Shown here piece after piece: positions 17,249-27,110 of a stretch of 64,000 nucleotides of DNA; the stretch's first letter is position 1, and each line of letters begins with the position of its first letter. Origin of the DNA: Cellulomonas phragmiteti (GTDB lineage: Bacteria > Actinomycetota > Actinomycetes > Actinomycetales > Cellulomonadaceae); assembly GCF_016862775.1 (NCBI RefSeq), contig NZ_BONP01000005.1, forward strand, positions 140,378 through 204,377. Direction: 5' to 3'. The position numbers and the translations under genes were made by a program. Below the pieces are notes generated by a model. It did not search any database, was not told the DNA's origin, and saw only the letters and a program-made list of their open reading frames with translations.

Positions 17249-18469
17249 CTATCGGTCGACGACCTGCGCCTCGTCGTCGGCGGGCTCCGCCTCGTCGTCC
17301 GCCACCTCGTCCTCGTCCTCCTCCATCGGCGGGTCCAGCGTGCGCAGCCGCGCGAAGACGGCCCAGGCGACGGCCACCAACGGCACCGAGATGACGGCAC
17401 CGAGGATGCCGGCGGTCAGGGTGCCGGCGGTGACCGCGAGCGCGACGACCACCGGGTGCAGCGACACCTGCTTGCCCATGATCAGCGGCTGCAGGATGTG
17501 CCCCTCCAGCTGGCCGATCAGGGCGATGCCCACGCCGACGGCGACCGCGGACCACAGCCCGTTGGCGGCGAGCGCGACGATCATCGCCACGACCATGGCG
17601 GCCGGCGCCCCGATCAGGGGGATGAACGCGCCGATGAGCACGAGCACCGCCAGCGGCGCCGCGAGCGGGACCTGCAGGACCGACAGCAGGAGGAACGCGA
17701 GCACGCCGTCGACGATGGCGATGATGACGGTGCCCCGCGTGTACCCGGAGAACGTGTACCAGCCGGCGGTCCCGGCGACCATCCACGTGGAGCGGGTGCG
17801 GGCGGGCAGCTGGTTGAGGAACCAGGTCCACAGCTGCGCGCCGCGGGCGAGGAAGAAGACGGTGCAGAACACGGCCAGCGCCACGGCGGTGAAGCCGATC
17901 GCCACGGAGCCGGCGCTCGCTGCGGCCTGGCCGGCGAGGTCGCCCGCGTGCTCCTGGACCCAGGCCAGCCCGTTGTCGATCCACTCGGCGATCTGCTCGC
18001 TGGTGATGGTGAACGGCAGCGACCCCGACTCCAGGAAGTCGGTGATCTGGCGGATACCGTCGGCGAACTGCCGGCTCAGGTCGTTCCACTGCGTGGCGAT
18101 CGAGTACCCGACGTACGTGAGCATGCCGAGGAAGAACAGGATGCCCCCGAGCAGCGACAGCGCGGTGGCCAGCCCGCGGGGCATGACCTTGGCCATCAGC
18201 TCGACGAGCGGGCGCAGCACCGCCGTGAAGACCAGCGCCAGGAAGACGGCGACGAACACCAGCATCACCCGGGACGTCGCGTAGAAGACCACGACGACCG
18301 CCGCGAGCACCACGAGCAGCCGCCACGACACCCCGGCGGACCGTCGCAGCCACCGTGGCGCCACGTCGTCCCGGCCGGCCACGGCCGGGTTGCGCCGGCC
18401 CCCGGCGACACGTCGTGCGGCAGTGCCGGCGGACCCCGGGGTCGACCGGGTCTCGGACACGTCGACCAT
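17249..18469 (-). CDS. AI-2E family (UPF0118/PerM) membrane transporter
   Basis: A 406-residue polytopic membrane protein. After a polar, Arg-rich N-terminus of about 45 residues come two early helices (WRLLVVLAAVVVVFYATSR and VFVAVFLALVFTAVLRPLV), a hydrophilic loop, and the conserved C-terminal cluster of helices containing LIGAFIPLIGAPAAMVVAM and GQLEGHILQPLIMGKQVSLHP, the family signature. The last about 35 residues are strongly acidic. Family members have been assigned to autoinducer-2 export or Na+/H+ exchange; the substrate here is unknown. ATG 18469 has GGAGG eight bases upstream. Confidence 0.9.
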   Translation of the reverse strand: MVDVSETRSTPGSAGTAARRVAGGRRNPAVAGRDDVAPRWLRRSAGVSWRLLVVLAAVVVVFYATSRVMLVFVAVFLALVFTAVLRPLVELMAKVMPRGLATALSLLGGILFFLGMLTYVGYSIATQWNDLSRQFADGIRQITDFLESGSLPFTITSEQIAEWIDNGLAWVQEHAGDLAGQAAASAGSVAIGFTAVALAVFCTVFFLARGAQLWTWFLNQLPARTRSTWMVAGTAGWYTFSGYTRGTVIIAIVDGVLAFLLLSVLQVPLAAPLAVLVLIGAFIPLIGAPAAMVVAMIVALAANGLWSAVAVGVGIALIGQLEGHILQPLIMGKQVSLHPVVVALAVTAGTLTAGILGAVISVPLVAVAWAVFARLRTLDPPMEEDEDEVADDEAEPADDEAQVVDR

Positions 18470-18644
18470 GCGCTGACCTCCACCCGCGGGGAACCGTCAC
18501 GTGCAGTCTGCCCCCCGGGTGCGGCGGGTGCGCGTCGACCCACCGCAGACGTGCGCAGCACCTCCCGATGCGGGGTCCGCACCTGCACCGTGGTATGTTC
18601 TCTGCCGCGCCGAGGGGCCGGAAACGGCTCCGCGACGTCCACCT

Positions 18645-18727
18645 GTCCGGGTGGCGGAATGGCAGACGCGCTAGCTTGAGGTGCTAGTGCCCGAAAGGGC
18701 GTGGGGGTTCAAGTCCCCCTCCGGACA
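18645..18727 (+). tRNA. tRNA-Leu(GAG)
   Basis: An 83-base class II tRNA. The acceptor stem GTCCGGG pairs with TCCGGAC, the anticodon stem CTAGC/GCTAG encloses TTGAGGT with anticodon GAG at 18678-18680, a variable arm follows (TGCCCGAAAGGGCGT), and the T arm is GGGGG-TTCAAGT-CCCCC. The discriminator is A and CCA is not encoded. It decodes CUC and CUU. Confidence 0.97.
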
Positions 18728-18748
18728 CTCGTTGAGACAGCGACTGCG

Positions 18749-18783
18749 AGGCCCCTGATCTGCGGAGACGCGATCGGGGGCCT
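18749..18783 (+). terminator. Rho-independent-type hairpin after tRNA-Leu
   Basis: AGGCCCCTGATC pairs with GATCGGGGGCCT over 12 positions with one G-T pair and an 11-base loop, 22 bases after the tRNA. The T-run is short (TTCGT), as is common in high-GC actinobacteria. Confidence 0.75.
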
Positions 18784-19104
18784 TCGTGGTTCCTCGCCCG
18801 GCACGCTCGGGGCGAGCCCGGACGGGACGTCCGCCACGGCAACCTCGACCCGAGGCGTCGCCGAGCGCGGCGCCCGCGACCGGCACGCACCGGCCGACCG
18901 GTGCACCGACGCCGGTCGGCGAGCCGGCGCACCGCCCGACGGGCCCGTTCGACGTGCCATTCCTTCCTGGTCGCCCGTCCATTTTCTCGCGCATCTGCCC
19001 GCGTATACCAGAACATTCTTCAGAAATCGCCGGTGTACTTCCCCGCGCCGCTCTGCTGTGATCCCCGTACCGGGCACTTCCGACAACGACGTCAGGAGCA
19101 CACC
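18784..19104. other. Intergenic region before the secreted repeat protein
   Basis: No coding sequence is seen here. A 9-bp inverted repeat, GCCGACCGG/CCGGTCGGC (18893-18920), could form a hairpin. A stretch unusually rich in A and T for this genome (about 18976-19035), containing GTATAC and GAACATTCTTCAGAAATC, is the likely promoter of the gene that starts at 19105. The AGGAG at 19095-19099 is its Shine-Dalgarno. Confidence 0.5.
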
Positions 19105-19914
19105 ATGACCAGAACCCTCTCCCTGCGCCCCGCGCGCCTCCTGCTGGCCGCTGCGCTGGTCGCCGCCGGAGGGGTCGCGCTGCCGGCGACCGCGGCGCAC
19201 GCCAGCCCCGTGCCGTTCAGCGTCTCGGTCACCGGCGGCTACAACAACACCGTCGCGCTGGGCACCGTGACGGGCACCATCACCTCGACGGGCGCCTCGA
19301 CCGCGGACTACACGGCCACCCTGTGCGGCCGCAGCTCCTACGCGAGCACGTTCTTCACGCTCACCGCGGGGGGCGTGACCGCGAGCCACTCCGTGAGCAA
19401 CCAGAGCTGCCAGACGTTCACGGGCACCCTGACGTCCGGCTCGGCGATCACGACGGCGACGGCGACGGTGACCAGCGGGACCTTCTACCCGGGCAACACC
19501 TACACCACGTACACCCGCAACCAGACGGTGGTCGTCACCAGCACGCCCGCACCCACGCTGCCGCCCGCGACGCCCACCACCCGGACCGTCTCCGTCGCGG
19601 TGACGGGCGGCTACAACAACACCGTGCCGCTCGGGACCGCCACCGGCTCCATCACCGGGACCCGCGGCGGCACGAGCGCGTCCTACTCGGTCACCCTGTG
19701 CGGCCGGAGCTCCTACGCGAGCACCTTCCTGTCGATCACCGCGGGCGGAGCCAGCGCCAGCCACTCCGTGAGCAACCAGAGCTGCCAGACGTTCACGGGG
19801 ACGCTGACGTCGGGGTCCGCCTTCACCGGCGCCACCGTGTCCGTCACCAGCGGCACGTTCTACCCGGGGAGCACCTACACCACGTACACCCGGACGCAGA
19901 ACGTCGCCTTCTGA
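19105..19914 (+). CDS. Secreted Ser/Thr-rich protein of two tandem domain copies, unknown function
   Basis: A 269-residue exported protein with a signal peptide (residues 1-33, cleavage near AAHA-SPVP). The mature part is two copies of a domain of about 105 residues (about 39-143 and 162-268) joined by a TPAPTLPPATPTT linker. Shared blocks are VTGGYNNTV, LCGRSSYASTF, ASHSVSNQSCQTFTGTLTSG, VTSGTFYPG and TYTTYTR. Each copy has exactly two Cys (74/102 and 199/227), probably one disulfide each. There is no membrane anchor, LPxTG motif or catalytic signature. The dense Thr/Ser content, alternating polar pattern and absence of charge suggest a beta-sandwich. I do not recognise the family. ATG 19105 has a clear AGGAG. 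Confidence 0.85.
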   Translation: MTRTLSLRPARLLLAAALVAAGGVALPATAAHASPVPFSVSVTGGYNNTVALGTVTGTITSTGASTADYTATLCGRSSYASTFFTLTAGGVTASHSVSNQSCQTFTGTLTSGSAITTATATVTSGTFYPGNTYTTYTRNQTVVVTSTPAPTLPPATPTTRTVSVAVTGGYNNTVPLGTATGSITGTRGGTSASYSVTLCGRSSYASTFLSITAGGASASHSVSNQSCQTFTGTLTSGSAFTGATVSVTSGTFYPGSTYTTYTRTQNVAF

Positions 19915-19921
19915 TCCGGCG

Positions 19922-19969
19922 TCGCGCGCGAGGGCTCCCGGCGTTCGCTGCCCGGAGTCCTCGCGCGCA
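19922..19969 (+). terminator. Strong hairpin after the secreted repeat protein
   Basis: GCGCGCGAGGGCTCCCGG pairs with CCGGAGTCCTCGCGCGC with one mismatch and one bulge, starting seven bases after the stop codon. It is one of the longest hairpins in the window and separates this gene from the jet operon. Confidence 0.8.
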
Positions 19970-20022
19970 CCGCCGTGTCCCGGGTTCCGGGAAATGCCGC
20001 GCGACGCCGCGATGAATGGCAC

Positions 20023-20051
20023 GGAACGTTCCCGAGGCGTTCGAGAGAACG
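20023..20051 (+). promoter_or_regulatory. Paired palindromes upstream of the jet operon
   Basis: GGAACGTTCC (20023-20032) is a perfect palindrome, and CGTTC-GAGA-GAACG (20038-20051) is a second inverted repeat six bases later. Both are built from GAAC/GTTC words and lie 110-140 bases before the jetA start. They are candidate operators. They are not LexA boxes, because the arms are in the opposite order. Confidence 0.35.
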
Positions 20052-20162
20052 CGTCGACGCTCGGCACCGCCCGCCGCGCACGGCCCCCGACGCGGCACGC
20101 GTCGCGGCACCCCGCGCGTCCGGTTCCGGCCGCGGTCGCCCGGGCACCTACGCTGTCCCGCG

Positions 20163-21635
20163 ATGATCACTCGTGCCGAAGGGGCGTACCTGGGCGCCGT
20201 CCGGGCGTTCCAGAACCCCATGCTCGACCTGCTGCACAAGCGGCACGCCCCCCTGGTGGTCGCGCTGCTCTCGCTCGTCTTCACGGCCGAGCGACCGAGC
20301 GTGCCGGTCGCGGACGCGCACACCGAGGTGGGCGACGCGCTCGAGCAGCTGCGTGCGGCGGGGCACGGCGAGGACCTGCCGGTCGGTGGGCCGCGCGACC
20401 TGTGCCGCCAGTGGGCCGACGCCGGGTGGCTGGTGCGCCAGGTCGTCGACGACGACCTCGAGGTGTACCGGTTGTCGGCGCACGCGGTGGGGGCGCTCGA
20501 GGTGGCCGGGCGCGCCGGCGGCGCACGCGCCCGGGTGTCGCAGTCGCGCGTGCGCACGCTGCTGGAGGCCGTGGAGCGGCTCGCGCTGGACGCGGACCCG
20601 GACGTCATGGTCCGCATCGCGCGGCTCGACACCGAGGTGCGCCGCCTGCAGGCGGAGATCGCACGGCTCGAGCGCACCGGGCAGATCGAGGAGGTCGACG
20701 ACGAGGAGCTCCTCGAGGAGGCCGAGAACGTCCTGCACCTGGTCCGGGAGCTGCCGGCCGACTTCGCGCGCGTCGCCGAGTCGATCAAGGCGATGCAGCG
20801 CGACGTGGTCACCGCGCTGCGCCGGGACGACCGGCCCACGGGTGAGGTGCTGCGCGAGTACCTGCGCCGCGGCGAGCAGGTGATGGACGCGACCCCGGAG
20901 GGACGGGCGTTCGCCGGCGCGCTGCGGCTCCTGGGTGACCCGCAGCGGCTCGACGAGCTGGCGACGCAGCTCGACACCGTGCTGCGTCACCGGTTCGCGG
21001 CCCGGCTCCTCCCGCCGCAGCGCGCCGAGCTGCGCGAGGTGGTGCGCCGCATCGAGCAGGGCCTGGACCAGGTGTTCGCGGCGCAGCGGGAGGCCTCGTA
21101 CGTCATCACGGCGCAGGTCCGCCACCACGACCCGCTGCGCGACCGCCAGGTCGACGACCTCCTGCGGGACGTCATGACGGGGCTGCAGACGTGGCTGCCG
21201 GCCTCGCGGCGGTGGCACGCCGTCGAGCCCCTGCGCCGGCTGCCCGCTGCCGAGGTCGAGCACCTGCGCCGGACGCCCGCGGACCTGCGCCCCCCGCAGC
21301 CTCCCGACGCGCTCACCGCGTGGGACGACGACCTCGACGCGTCCGACGCGGACGCCCGCGCGTGGGGCGGTCCCCACTACGCCGACCTGGACGCCCACCT
21401 GCGGGTGTTCGGAGCCGACTCCCCCGCGGTCGACCTGGCGGCGGCGTTCCGCGCCGCCCCGCCGGAGCTGCGCCGACCGGTGGACCTGCTGGGCCTGCTG
21501 GAGATCGCGCACCAGCGCGGCATGACGGAGAGCGACGAGCTGACGTTCGTCGACGCGGTCCGGCCCGACGGCTCGCGCCGGCGGTTCGCGTTCGGCGCGA
21601 CCAGCACCACGACGAAGGACGAGGGCGATGACTGA
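20163..21635 (+). CDS. jetA: Wadjet component JetA (DUF3375)
   Basis: A 490-residue kleisin-like subunit of the Wadjet anti-plasmid complex; it bridges the JetC SMC-type heads and recruits JetB. The protein is helical and charged: an N-terminal part ([40 protein letters not shown]), a predicted coiled-coil section about residues 155-205 ([41 protein letters not shown]), and a C-terminal half with winged-helix character. Assignment rests on the family pattern and on the perfect operon order A-B-C-D with overlapping genes. ATG 20163 is used; an open frame upstream has no support. Its stop lies eight bases inside jetB. Confidence 0.9.
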   Translation: MITRAEGAYLGAVRAFQNPMLDLLHKRHAPLVVALLSLVFTAERPSVPVADAHTEVGDALEQLRAAGHGEDLPVGGPRDLCRQWADAGWLVRQVVDDDLEVYRLSAHAVGALEVAGRAGGARARVSQSRVRTLLEAVERLALDADPDVMVRIARLDTEVRRLQAEIARLERTGQIEEVDDEELLEEAENVLHLVRELPADFARVAESIKAMQRDVVTALRRDDRPTGEVLREYLRRGEQVMDATPEGRAFAGALRLLGDPQRLDELATQLDTVLRHRFAARLLPPQRAELREVVRRIEQGLDQVFAAQREASYVITAQVRHHDPLRDRQVDDLLRDVMTGLQTWLPASRRWHAVEPLRRLPAAEVEHLRRTPADLRPPQPPDALTAWDDDLDASDADARAWGGPHYADLDAHLRVFGADSPAVDLAAAFRAAPPELRRPVDLLGLLEIAHQRGMTESDELTFVDAVRPDGSRRRFAFGATSTTTKDEGDD

Positions 21636-22320
21636 GACCGACGTCGTGCACGACGACGCCGAGGCGCAGGACCCGGGCTTCATCGCCCCGGTCGCGATGG
21701 AGGACGACCCGGCCGAGCTGTTCGCAGGCGACACCGGGACGCTCGACGCCGACGTGCGCCGTGTCCTGGTGCGCCTGCTGCAGCGGCGCTTCCTGCTCGC
21801 CGACCGTCACGCGGCCCAGTGGCGCACGCTGCTGGAGAACCAGCAGGTGATCGAGTCGCGGCTGCACGACCTGTTCGTGCACCTGGTCGTGGACCACGAC
21901 CGCGGGATCGCGTACAAGCGGCAGGTCCGCTCGGCGGAGCTGGACGTCCCGGTGCTGCTGCGCGACGAGCCGTACACGCGCGCCGAGACGCTCGTGCTGG
22001 TGCACCTGCGCACGGTGTTCCAGCGCGAGCGCGGGGCCGGCCAGACGTCCGCCCGCGTCGACGTCGAGGAGCTGGAGGCGACCGCGCTGACGTACTTCGA
22101 CCCCGACGACACGAACGTGGCGACGCACCAGCGGGAGATCCGGACCGCGGTCGCGCGCCTGGCGCGCGACGGCGTGATCGAGGAGGAGTCCGAGGGCCGC
22201 TACCGGGTGACCCCCCTGGTGGAGATCGTGCTGAGCACGGAGCGGCTCGGCGAGCTGCGCGAGTGGCTGCGGGCCCAGCACGCCCCCGCGACCCCGGACG
22301 ACGAGGAGACGGCACGATGA
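21628..22320 (+). CDS. jetB: Wadjet component JetB (DUF4194)
   Basis: A 230-residue acidic protein, the KITE/MukE-like subunit of the Wadjet complex. It has winged-helix features: [49 protein letters not shown], then [24 protein letters not shown] and, near the C-terminus, [36 protein letters not shown], the most conserved part of the family. It binds JetA and stabilises the ring around DNA. ATG 21628 overlaps jetA by eight bases and its stop overlaps the jetC ATG (ATGA), so the three are made in a coupled way. Confidence 0.92.
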   Translation: MTETDVVHDDAEAQDPGFIAPVAMEDDPAELFAGDTGTLDADVRRVLVRLLQRRFLLADRHAAQWRTLLENQQVIESRLHDLFVHLVVDHDRGIAYKRQVRSAELDVPVLLRDEPYTRAETLVLVHLRTVFQRERGAGQTSARVDVEELEATALTYFDPDDTNVATHQREIRTAVARLARDGVIEEESEGRYRVTPLVEIVLSTERLGELREWLRAQHAPATPDDEETAR

Positions 22321-25300
22321 CGATGGTCGACACGCTGTTCGGGTTGATCCCCGCCGCGTCGACGGGGCAGCAGTGGGTGGCGCTGGACCTGCAGCTCGTC
22401 AACTGGGGCGGCTACGACGGCCACCACCGGGTGCGGCTCGCCTCGACCGCGACGCTGCTCTCGGGCGGCTCGGGCTCGGGCAAGTCCACCCTGATGGACG
22501 CCTACATCGCCCTGCTCATGCCCCACACCACGCCGTTCAACGGGGCCTCGAACGGCGGCGTCGTCGGGCGGCCGCGCGGCAAGGACCAGCGCAACATCCT
22601 GTCCTACGCACGGGGCAAGCTCGACGAGTCGCGCACCCAGGACGGCACCCGGCAGCGGGTCCTGCGCGGCGACGGCAAGGACACCTGGTCGGCGATCGCC
22701 ATGACGTGGGTCGACCAGGCCGGGACGTCGTTCACGGGCGTGCGCGCCTGGTACGTGCCGTCGGCCGCGCGGACCCTCGAGGACGTCACCGCGGTGCGCG
22801 CGACGTGCGAGACGCCGTTCGACCTGCGCGGCCTCGAGCCCGCCGCCGGGCAGCGCCTGGCGCGCGCGGCCGTCGCGGCGACCGGCCTGACGTGCTTCGA
22901 CACGGACCGCGAGTTCACGGCGCGCCTGCACTCGACCCTCGGCATCGGGGCGTCCGGGGACGGCGGCAAGGCGGTCGCCCTGCTCGGGCGCATCCAGGCC
23001 GGGCAGCAGATCACCACCGTCGACGCCCTGTACAAGGCGATGGTGCTGGAGGACCCGGACACGTTCGCCACCGCCGACGCGGTGGTCGAGCAGTTCGACA
23101 AGCTGACCGGCACGCGCGAGCAGATGATCACCGCCCGCCAGCAGGTGAAGTCGCTCGAGCCGATCCGCGAGCACCGCGCCGCGATCGAGCAGGCCGCGGC
23201 ACGGCTGCGGGTGGTCGACGCCGTCGGCGGCTTCGACGACGGCACGTCGCCCGCGGCGCTGTGGCGTCACGAGCGTCGGCTGGTCCTGCTGCGCGACGTC
23301 GAGGCGGACCTGCAGCACCGGCACCGCGAGGCGCAGCGCCTGGCCGCCGAGACCTCGGCGCGCGTCACCGCGGCACGCGTCGAGCTCGACGGCGTCAAGG
23401 AGACGCTGTGGGCGTCCGGGGGTGACCGCCTGGCCACGGCGCAGCGGGAGCTGCGCGGGGTCGCGGCCCGTGTCGAGGAGGTGCGCCGCGCCCGCGCCCG
23501 GCTCGACCAGGTCCTCACCTCCACGCTGGGGACCTCTGTGACGTCGGGCGACGAGTTCACGGACCTCGTCGCGCGCGCCCGCCAGGCGCTGGCCGACGCG
23601 GACGCGAAGGCGAGCGCCCGGCAGTCGCTCCTCGACGCGATGTCGGAGCGCAAGGAGGCGTCGGTGGACCTCGCGGTGCTGCGCCGCGACCAGGCCGACG
23701 CCCAGCACCGGCACGACAACGTGCCGGCGGACCTGCACGCCACGCGCGCCGCGCTGGCGAAGGTCGCGGGCCTGACGCCCGACGACCTGCCGTTCGTCGC
23801 CGAGCTGGTGGAGGTCCGCACGGAGCACGAGCCGTGGCGCGACGCGTTCAACCTCGCCCTCGGGGGCTTCGCGACGCTCATGCTCATCGATGTCGCGCAC
23901 CTGCAGGCGTTCCGCCGTGCGATCGACACCGTGCGCACGAGCCGGCGCCTGCGGTTCGAGGGCGTGCCCACGGGCATGCGCGACGACGTCGGGCTCGACG
24001 GCCGCACGCTGCCGGGCCGGCTGGACTACCGGCAGGGCCCGTTCACCGGCTGGCTCAAGAGCGAGCTCGCCTCCCGGTTCGCGTACGTGTGCGTCGACAC
24101 CACCGGTGAGCTGGCGCAGCACGAGAAGGCGCTGACGCGCGCCGGCCAGGTCTCCGAGGGCCGCCGCGGCGCGCACGGCGGCCAGGGCAAGCCCAACGTC
24201 CTCGGCTTCACCAACACGCGCCGGCTGGCCGACCTGGACCGGCAGGTCGCCCGGGCGGAGGCCCGCCTGGCGGACGCGGAGGCACGGGTCGACGCCGCGG
24301 AGGCGGCGTGGGACCGGCACGACGCGACGCTGCGCGCCTACGCCGCCGTCGTCGAGCTGACGTGGGACCAGGTCGACGTCGCGGCGGTCGAGGCCGAGCG
24401 CGACCGCTGGGAGCGGGTCGTGGGCGAGGTGACGTCCGGCAACCCGGACGTGGTGCGCCTGCAGCAGCGGGGCGCCGAGCTCGAGGTGCTCATCCAGGAG
24501 CTCAGCGAGCAGCTGGGCCGCACCAAGGGCGCGGCCGCCGACCTGGGCGAGCGGTGGTCGACGACGACGGACGAGGTCGACGCCGCGCAGGGGGCCCTGG
24601 ACGCCGCGCAGGACGCCGGCACGCGCCTGGACGCCGAGCAGCGCTCCTACCTGTCGCAGGTGCTGGGCGCCACCGAGCCGGGCGACGCACCCGTCGACGA
24701 CCGACCCGCGCCCGAGGACCCGGCGGCCGCGCTCGCCGCGTTCGACGGGATCGTGGCCCGCGCCGCGGACCTGCTGCGCGCGGACCGCCAGAGCGCGCAG
24801 CAGACCGTCGCGACCGCGCGGGACGCCCTGCGGCGCACGTTCGAGACGTTCGTCGAGCGCTGGCCCGACCCGAACCTGGGGACGGACCCGGACGCGTCGT
24901 ACGGCGACTACGCCCGCATCCTCACCGAGCTCGAGACGCACGGCCTGCACGAGCTGGAGGCGGACTGGCGCACCAGCCTGCTGCGCCTGTCCGGCAACGA
25001 CCTGGCCGACCTGCACAGCGCGCTGGCCCGCTCGGTGCGCGAGATCAAGGAGCGCATCCGCCCGGTCAACGAGATCCTCGCGGACCTGCCGTTCGCCGAC
25101 GACCACCACCGGCTGCGCATCGACGCACGCGACACCCAGTCGACCGTCGTCGCGCGGTTCCGCAAGGAGCTGCGGGACCTGCGCGAGGTGCTGTCCACCG
25201 AGGCGACCGACGCCGAGCGTGAGCGCCGGTACCACCGCATGGCCAAGGTCATCGACCGCATCCGGCGCACGTCCCCCGACTTCGCCGACCTCGTGGACGT

Positions 25301-25706
25301 GCGCCGGCACGTGCGGCTGTCGGCCGAGAAGGTCGACCTCGACGGTGAGCACGTCGCCCTGTACGACCACATCGGGGAGAAGTCCGGCGGGGAGTCGCAG
25401 GAGCTCGTGGCGTTCATCGTCGGGGCGGCGCTGCGCTACCAGCTCGGCGACGCGGGCGCGGCGCGGCCCCGGTACGCGCCGGTGTTCCTCGACGAGGCGC
25501 TCATCAAGGCCGACGCGCGGTTCACGGGTCGCGCGGTCGGTGCCTGGCGGGGACTGGGCTTCCAGCTCGTCATCGGCGCCCCCAACGACAAGTTCAGCGC
25601 GCTCGAGCCGCACGTGGACCTCAAGTACGTCGTGCTCAAGGACACGGCGGGGCGCTCGCGCACCAAGCCCGTCGCGGGTGTGCCGGAGGATGCGGGTACG
25701 CGGTGA
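22317..25706 (+). CDS. jetC: Wadjet component JetC (SMC/MukB-like ATPase)
   Basis: A 1129-residue SMC-type motor that extrudes DNA loops and measures plasmid size. Walker A is [17 protein letters not shown] (about residues 48-62); a long Arg/Ala/Glu coiled-coil arm fills roughly 265-530 and 630-900 around a hinge-like globular part ([20 protein letters not shown]). The ABC signature is KSGGESQ (about 1022-1028) and Walker B is [14 protein letters not shown] (about 1054-1067). All ATPase motifs are intact, so JetABC should work as a motor. ATG 22317 overlaps the jetB stop; the open frame upstream is the antisense-free continuation through jetB in another frame and was rejected. The stop overlaps GTG 25703 of jetD. 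Confidence 0.95.
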   Translation: MTMVDTLFGLIPAASTGQQWVALDLQLVNWGGYDGHHRVRLASTATLLSGGSGSGKSTLMDAYIALLMPHTTPFNGASNGGVVGRPRGKDQRNILSYARGKLDESRTQDGTRQRVLRGDGKDTWSAIAMTWVDQAGTSFTGVRAWYVPSAARTLEDVTAVRATCETPFDLRGLEPAAGQRLARAAVAATGLTCFDTDREFTARLHSTLGIGASGDGGKAVALLGRIQAGQQITTVDALYKAMVLEDPDTFATADAVVEQFDKLTGTREQMITARQQVKSLEPIREHRAAIEQAAARLRVVDAVGGFDDGTSPAALWRHERRLVLLRDVEADLQHRHREAQRLAAETSARVTAARVELDGVKETLWASGGDRLATAQRELRGVAARVEEVRRARARLDQVLTSTLGTSVTSGDEFTDLVARARQALADADAKASARQSLLDAMSERKEASVDLAVLRRDQADAQHRHDNVPADLHATRAALAKVAGLTPDDLPFVAELVEVRTEHEPWRDAFNLALGGFATLMLIDVAHLQAFRRAIDTVRTSRRLRFEGVPTGMRDDVGLDGRTLPGRLDYRQGPFTGWLKSELASRFAYVCVDTTGELAQHEKALTRAGQVSEGRRGAHGGQGKPNVLGFTNTRRLADLDRQVARAEARLADAEARVDAAEAAWDRHDATLRAYAAVVELTWDQVDVAAVEAERDRWERVVGEVTSGNPDVVRLQQRGAELEVLIQELSEQLGRTKGAAADLGERWSTTTDEVDAAQGALDAAQDAGTRLDAEQRSYLSQVLGATEPGDAPVDDRPAPEDPAAALAAFDGIVARAADLLRADRQSAQQTVATARDALRRTFETFVERWPDPNLGTDPDASYGDYARILTELETHGLHELEADWRTSLLRLSGNDLADLHSALARSVREIKERIRPVNEILADLPFADDHHRLRIDARDTQSTVVARFRKELRDLREVLSTEATDAERERRYHRMAKVIDRIRRTSPDFADLVDVRRHVRLSAEKVDLDGEHVALYDHIGEKSGGESQELVAFIVGAALRYQLGDAGAARPRYAPVFLDEALIKADARFTGRAVGAWRGLGFQLVIGAPNDKFSALEPHVDLKYVVLKDTAGRSRTKPVAGVPEDAGTR

Positions 25707-26941
25707 GACCCCACCTGGTGCTGCCTGCCGACGCCGCGCGGGTCGTGGCTCGCACCGGTGAGCAGACCTGAGCGACCTCTGTCCTCGCCGAGCTGCGGGG
25801 AGGCGCCGCGTACGCGGCGCACGTCCTCCTCCACCCGGGGATCACCACGAGGACACGCCCTGCGGCGGTCGACCTCGGTGCGTGGCAGACCTGGGCGGAC
25901 GCGTGGAGCGAGGTCGAGGACCGCATCCCCGCCGGGTGCACCCTCGAGCGCGGCGCGGCGTTCGACCCCCGCGCACCGCATGCCCTGCACGTCGAGGGAC
26001 TGGATGCCGCCGTGTCGCTCGTCGAGGCCGTCGAGCCGCAGCTGGGCGCCAGGATCGGGCGACTACGGCGCACCGCCCACACGCTCCTCCAGCACGGGGC
26101 CCGTGTGGAGCCCGCCGTCCTCGTCCGCGTCGCACGCCTCGACGACGCGGACGTCGAGGTGCTCTGCGCGGCGCTCGACTGGCTCGGCGACCACCCGGAC
26201 GACATCGCCCGTCTCACGGAACGTCAGCTTCCCGTGCCCGGCATGGACACCAAGTGGTTGCCCCGGCACGGCACGCTGCTGCGCGACCTGGCGGGCTGGG
26301 ACGTCCGGGCGCACCTGCGGCGACGCTCGGCTGTGGCGCACCTGACCTACGTCGATCCGGAGTACAGAGCCACGGGCGCGCGGCGGCACGATGCGTGGAC
26401 GTCAGGTGACTCGCACCGTCTGGCATACCGCCCGCGGACCGTGCTCGTCGTCGAGAACCGCGACTGCCGCCTCGACTTCCCCGACCTGCCCGGCACGATC
26501 GTCGTCGAGGGATCGGGCAAGGCCGCGACGTGGCTGCTGGCCGACGTCCCCTGGGTGCGGAGCGCCGAGCGGGTCGTCTACTGGGGCGACCTCGACGCGG
26601 ACGGTTTCGAGATCCTCGATCGGTTCCGCACAGCGCTCGCGACCCCGTCCGACGAGGGAGGCGCCGCGTGCACGGTCACCTCGATCCTCATGGACGCCGA
26701 CACGATCCACCGCTACGGCGACCTCGGAGTCGTCCGCGACCGGCGCGGGCGGCGGATCGAGCGCACCGCCGTCGACCTGACCTCGCTCACCGAGGTCGAG
26801 CGGACCGCGTACTACGCGGTCACCACACGGGGAGCTGCTCCGGTCAGGCGCATCGAGCAGGAGCGGCTGCCGCTGGTCGTCGCTGCCGAGCTCGTGGCCG
26901 CTCTGACCGAAGCACCGTCGCAGGGCTCGCACTTCATGTAG
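25703..26941 (+). pseudogene. jetD: Wadjet nuclease JetD (DUF3322-DUF2220) with an in-frame TGA at codon 23
   Basis: JetD is the topoisomerase VI-A/Toprim-like nuclease that cuts the plasmid held by JetABC. GTG 25703 overlaps the jetC stop (GTGA), as expected for this operon, and opens a 413-codon frame that is uninterrupted except for a TGA at 25769-25771. The codons around it read EQT-stop-ATSVLAEL; TGG there would give EQTWATSVLAEL, which suits the W-rich DUF3322 N-terminus. After the stop no ATG, GTG or TTG occurs in frame until GTG 26012, which would give a 309-residue protein lacking about 100 residues of DUF3322. The DUF2220 part is intact: RTVLVVENRDCRL, GTIVVEGSGKA, VVYWGDLDADGFEILDRFR. 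A sequencing error, a real nonsense mutation or readthrough cannot be told apart here. Confidence 0.85.
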
Positions 26942-27110
26942 GACCAGGCCGGCCGGACGATCTCGACGACGGGCATCCGGGGCCCGTGGACGTCGAAGTC
27001 GACACCCACCTGCGTCGAGGATGCTCGTCGTCTCACCGGGCACCGACGGGTCCGCCCGGGCACGGCGCCACGCGACGTCGCGGTGAGTCGCTGACGTGAG
27101 CAACCGTCGC
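26942..27110. other. Gap between jetD and the convergent unknown gene
   Basis: About 170 bases with no convincing gene. The ends of two convergent transcripts meet here. I see no strong hairpin. Confidence 0.5.

Noticed and set aside
20038..20051. GTTC-GAGA-GAAC upstream of jetA as a LexA box
   Set aside because: Actinobacterial LexA boxes are GAAC-N4-GTTC; here the arms are in the reverse order, so SOS control is not supported.
22200..25613. Long minus-strand open frame across jetC
   Set aside because: A shadow of the SMC-like gene caused by high GC content; its composition is Arg/Gly/Val-rich and it shows none of the motifs seen on the plus strand.
25758..26345. Alternative frame overlapping the jetD 5' part as a frameshifted jetD
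   Set aside because: It encodes Ser/Arg/Pro-rich sequence without DUF3322 character; the jetD frame itself is continuous on both sides of the TGA, so a nonsense codon, not a frameshift, explains the break.
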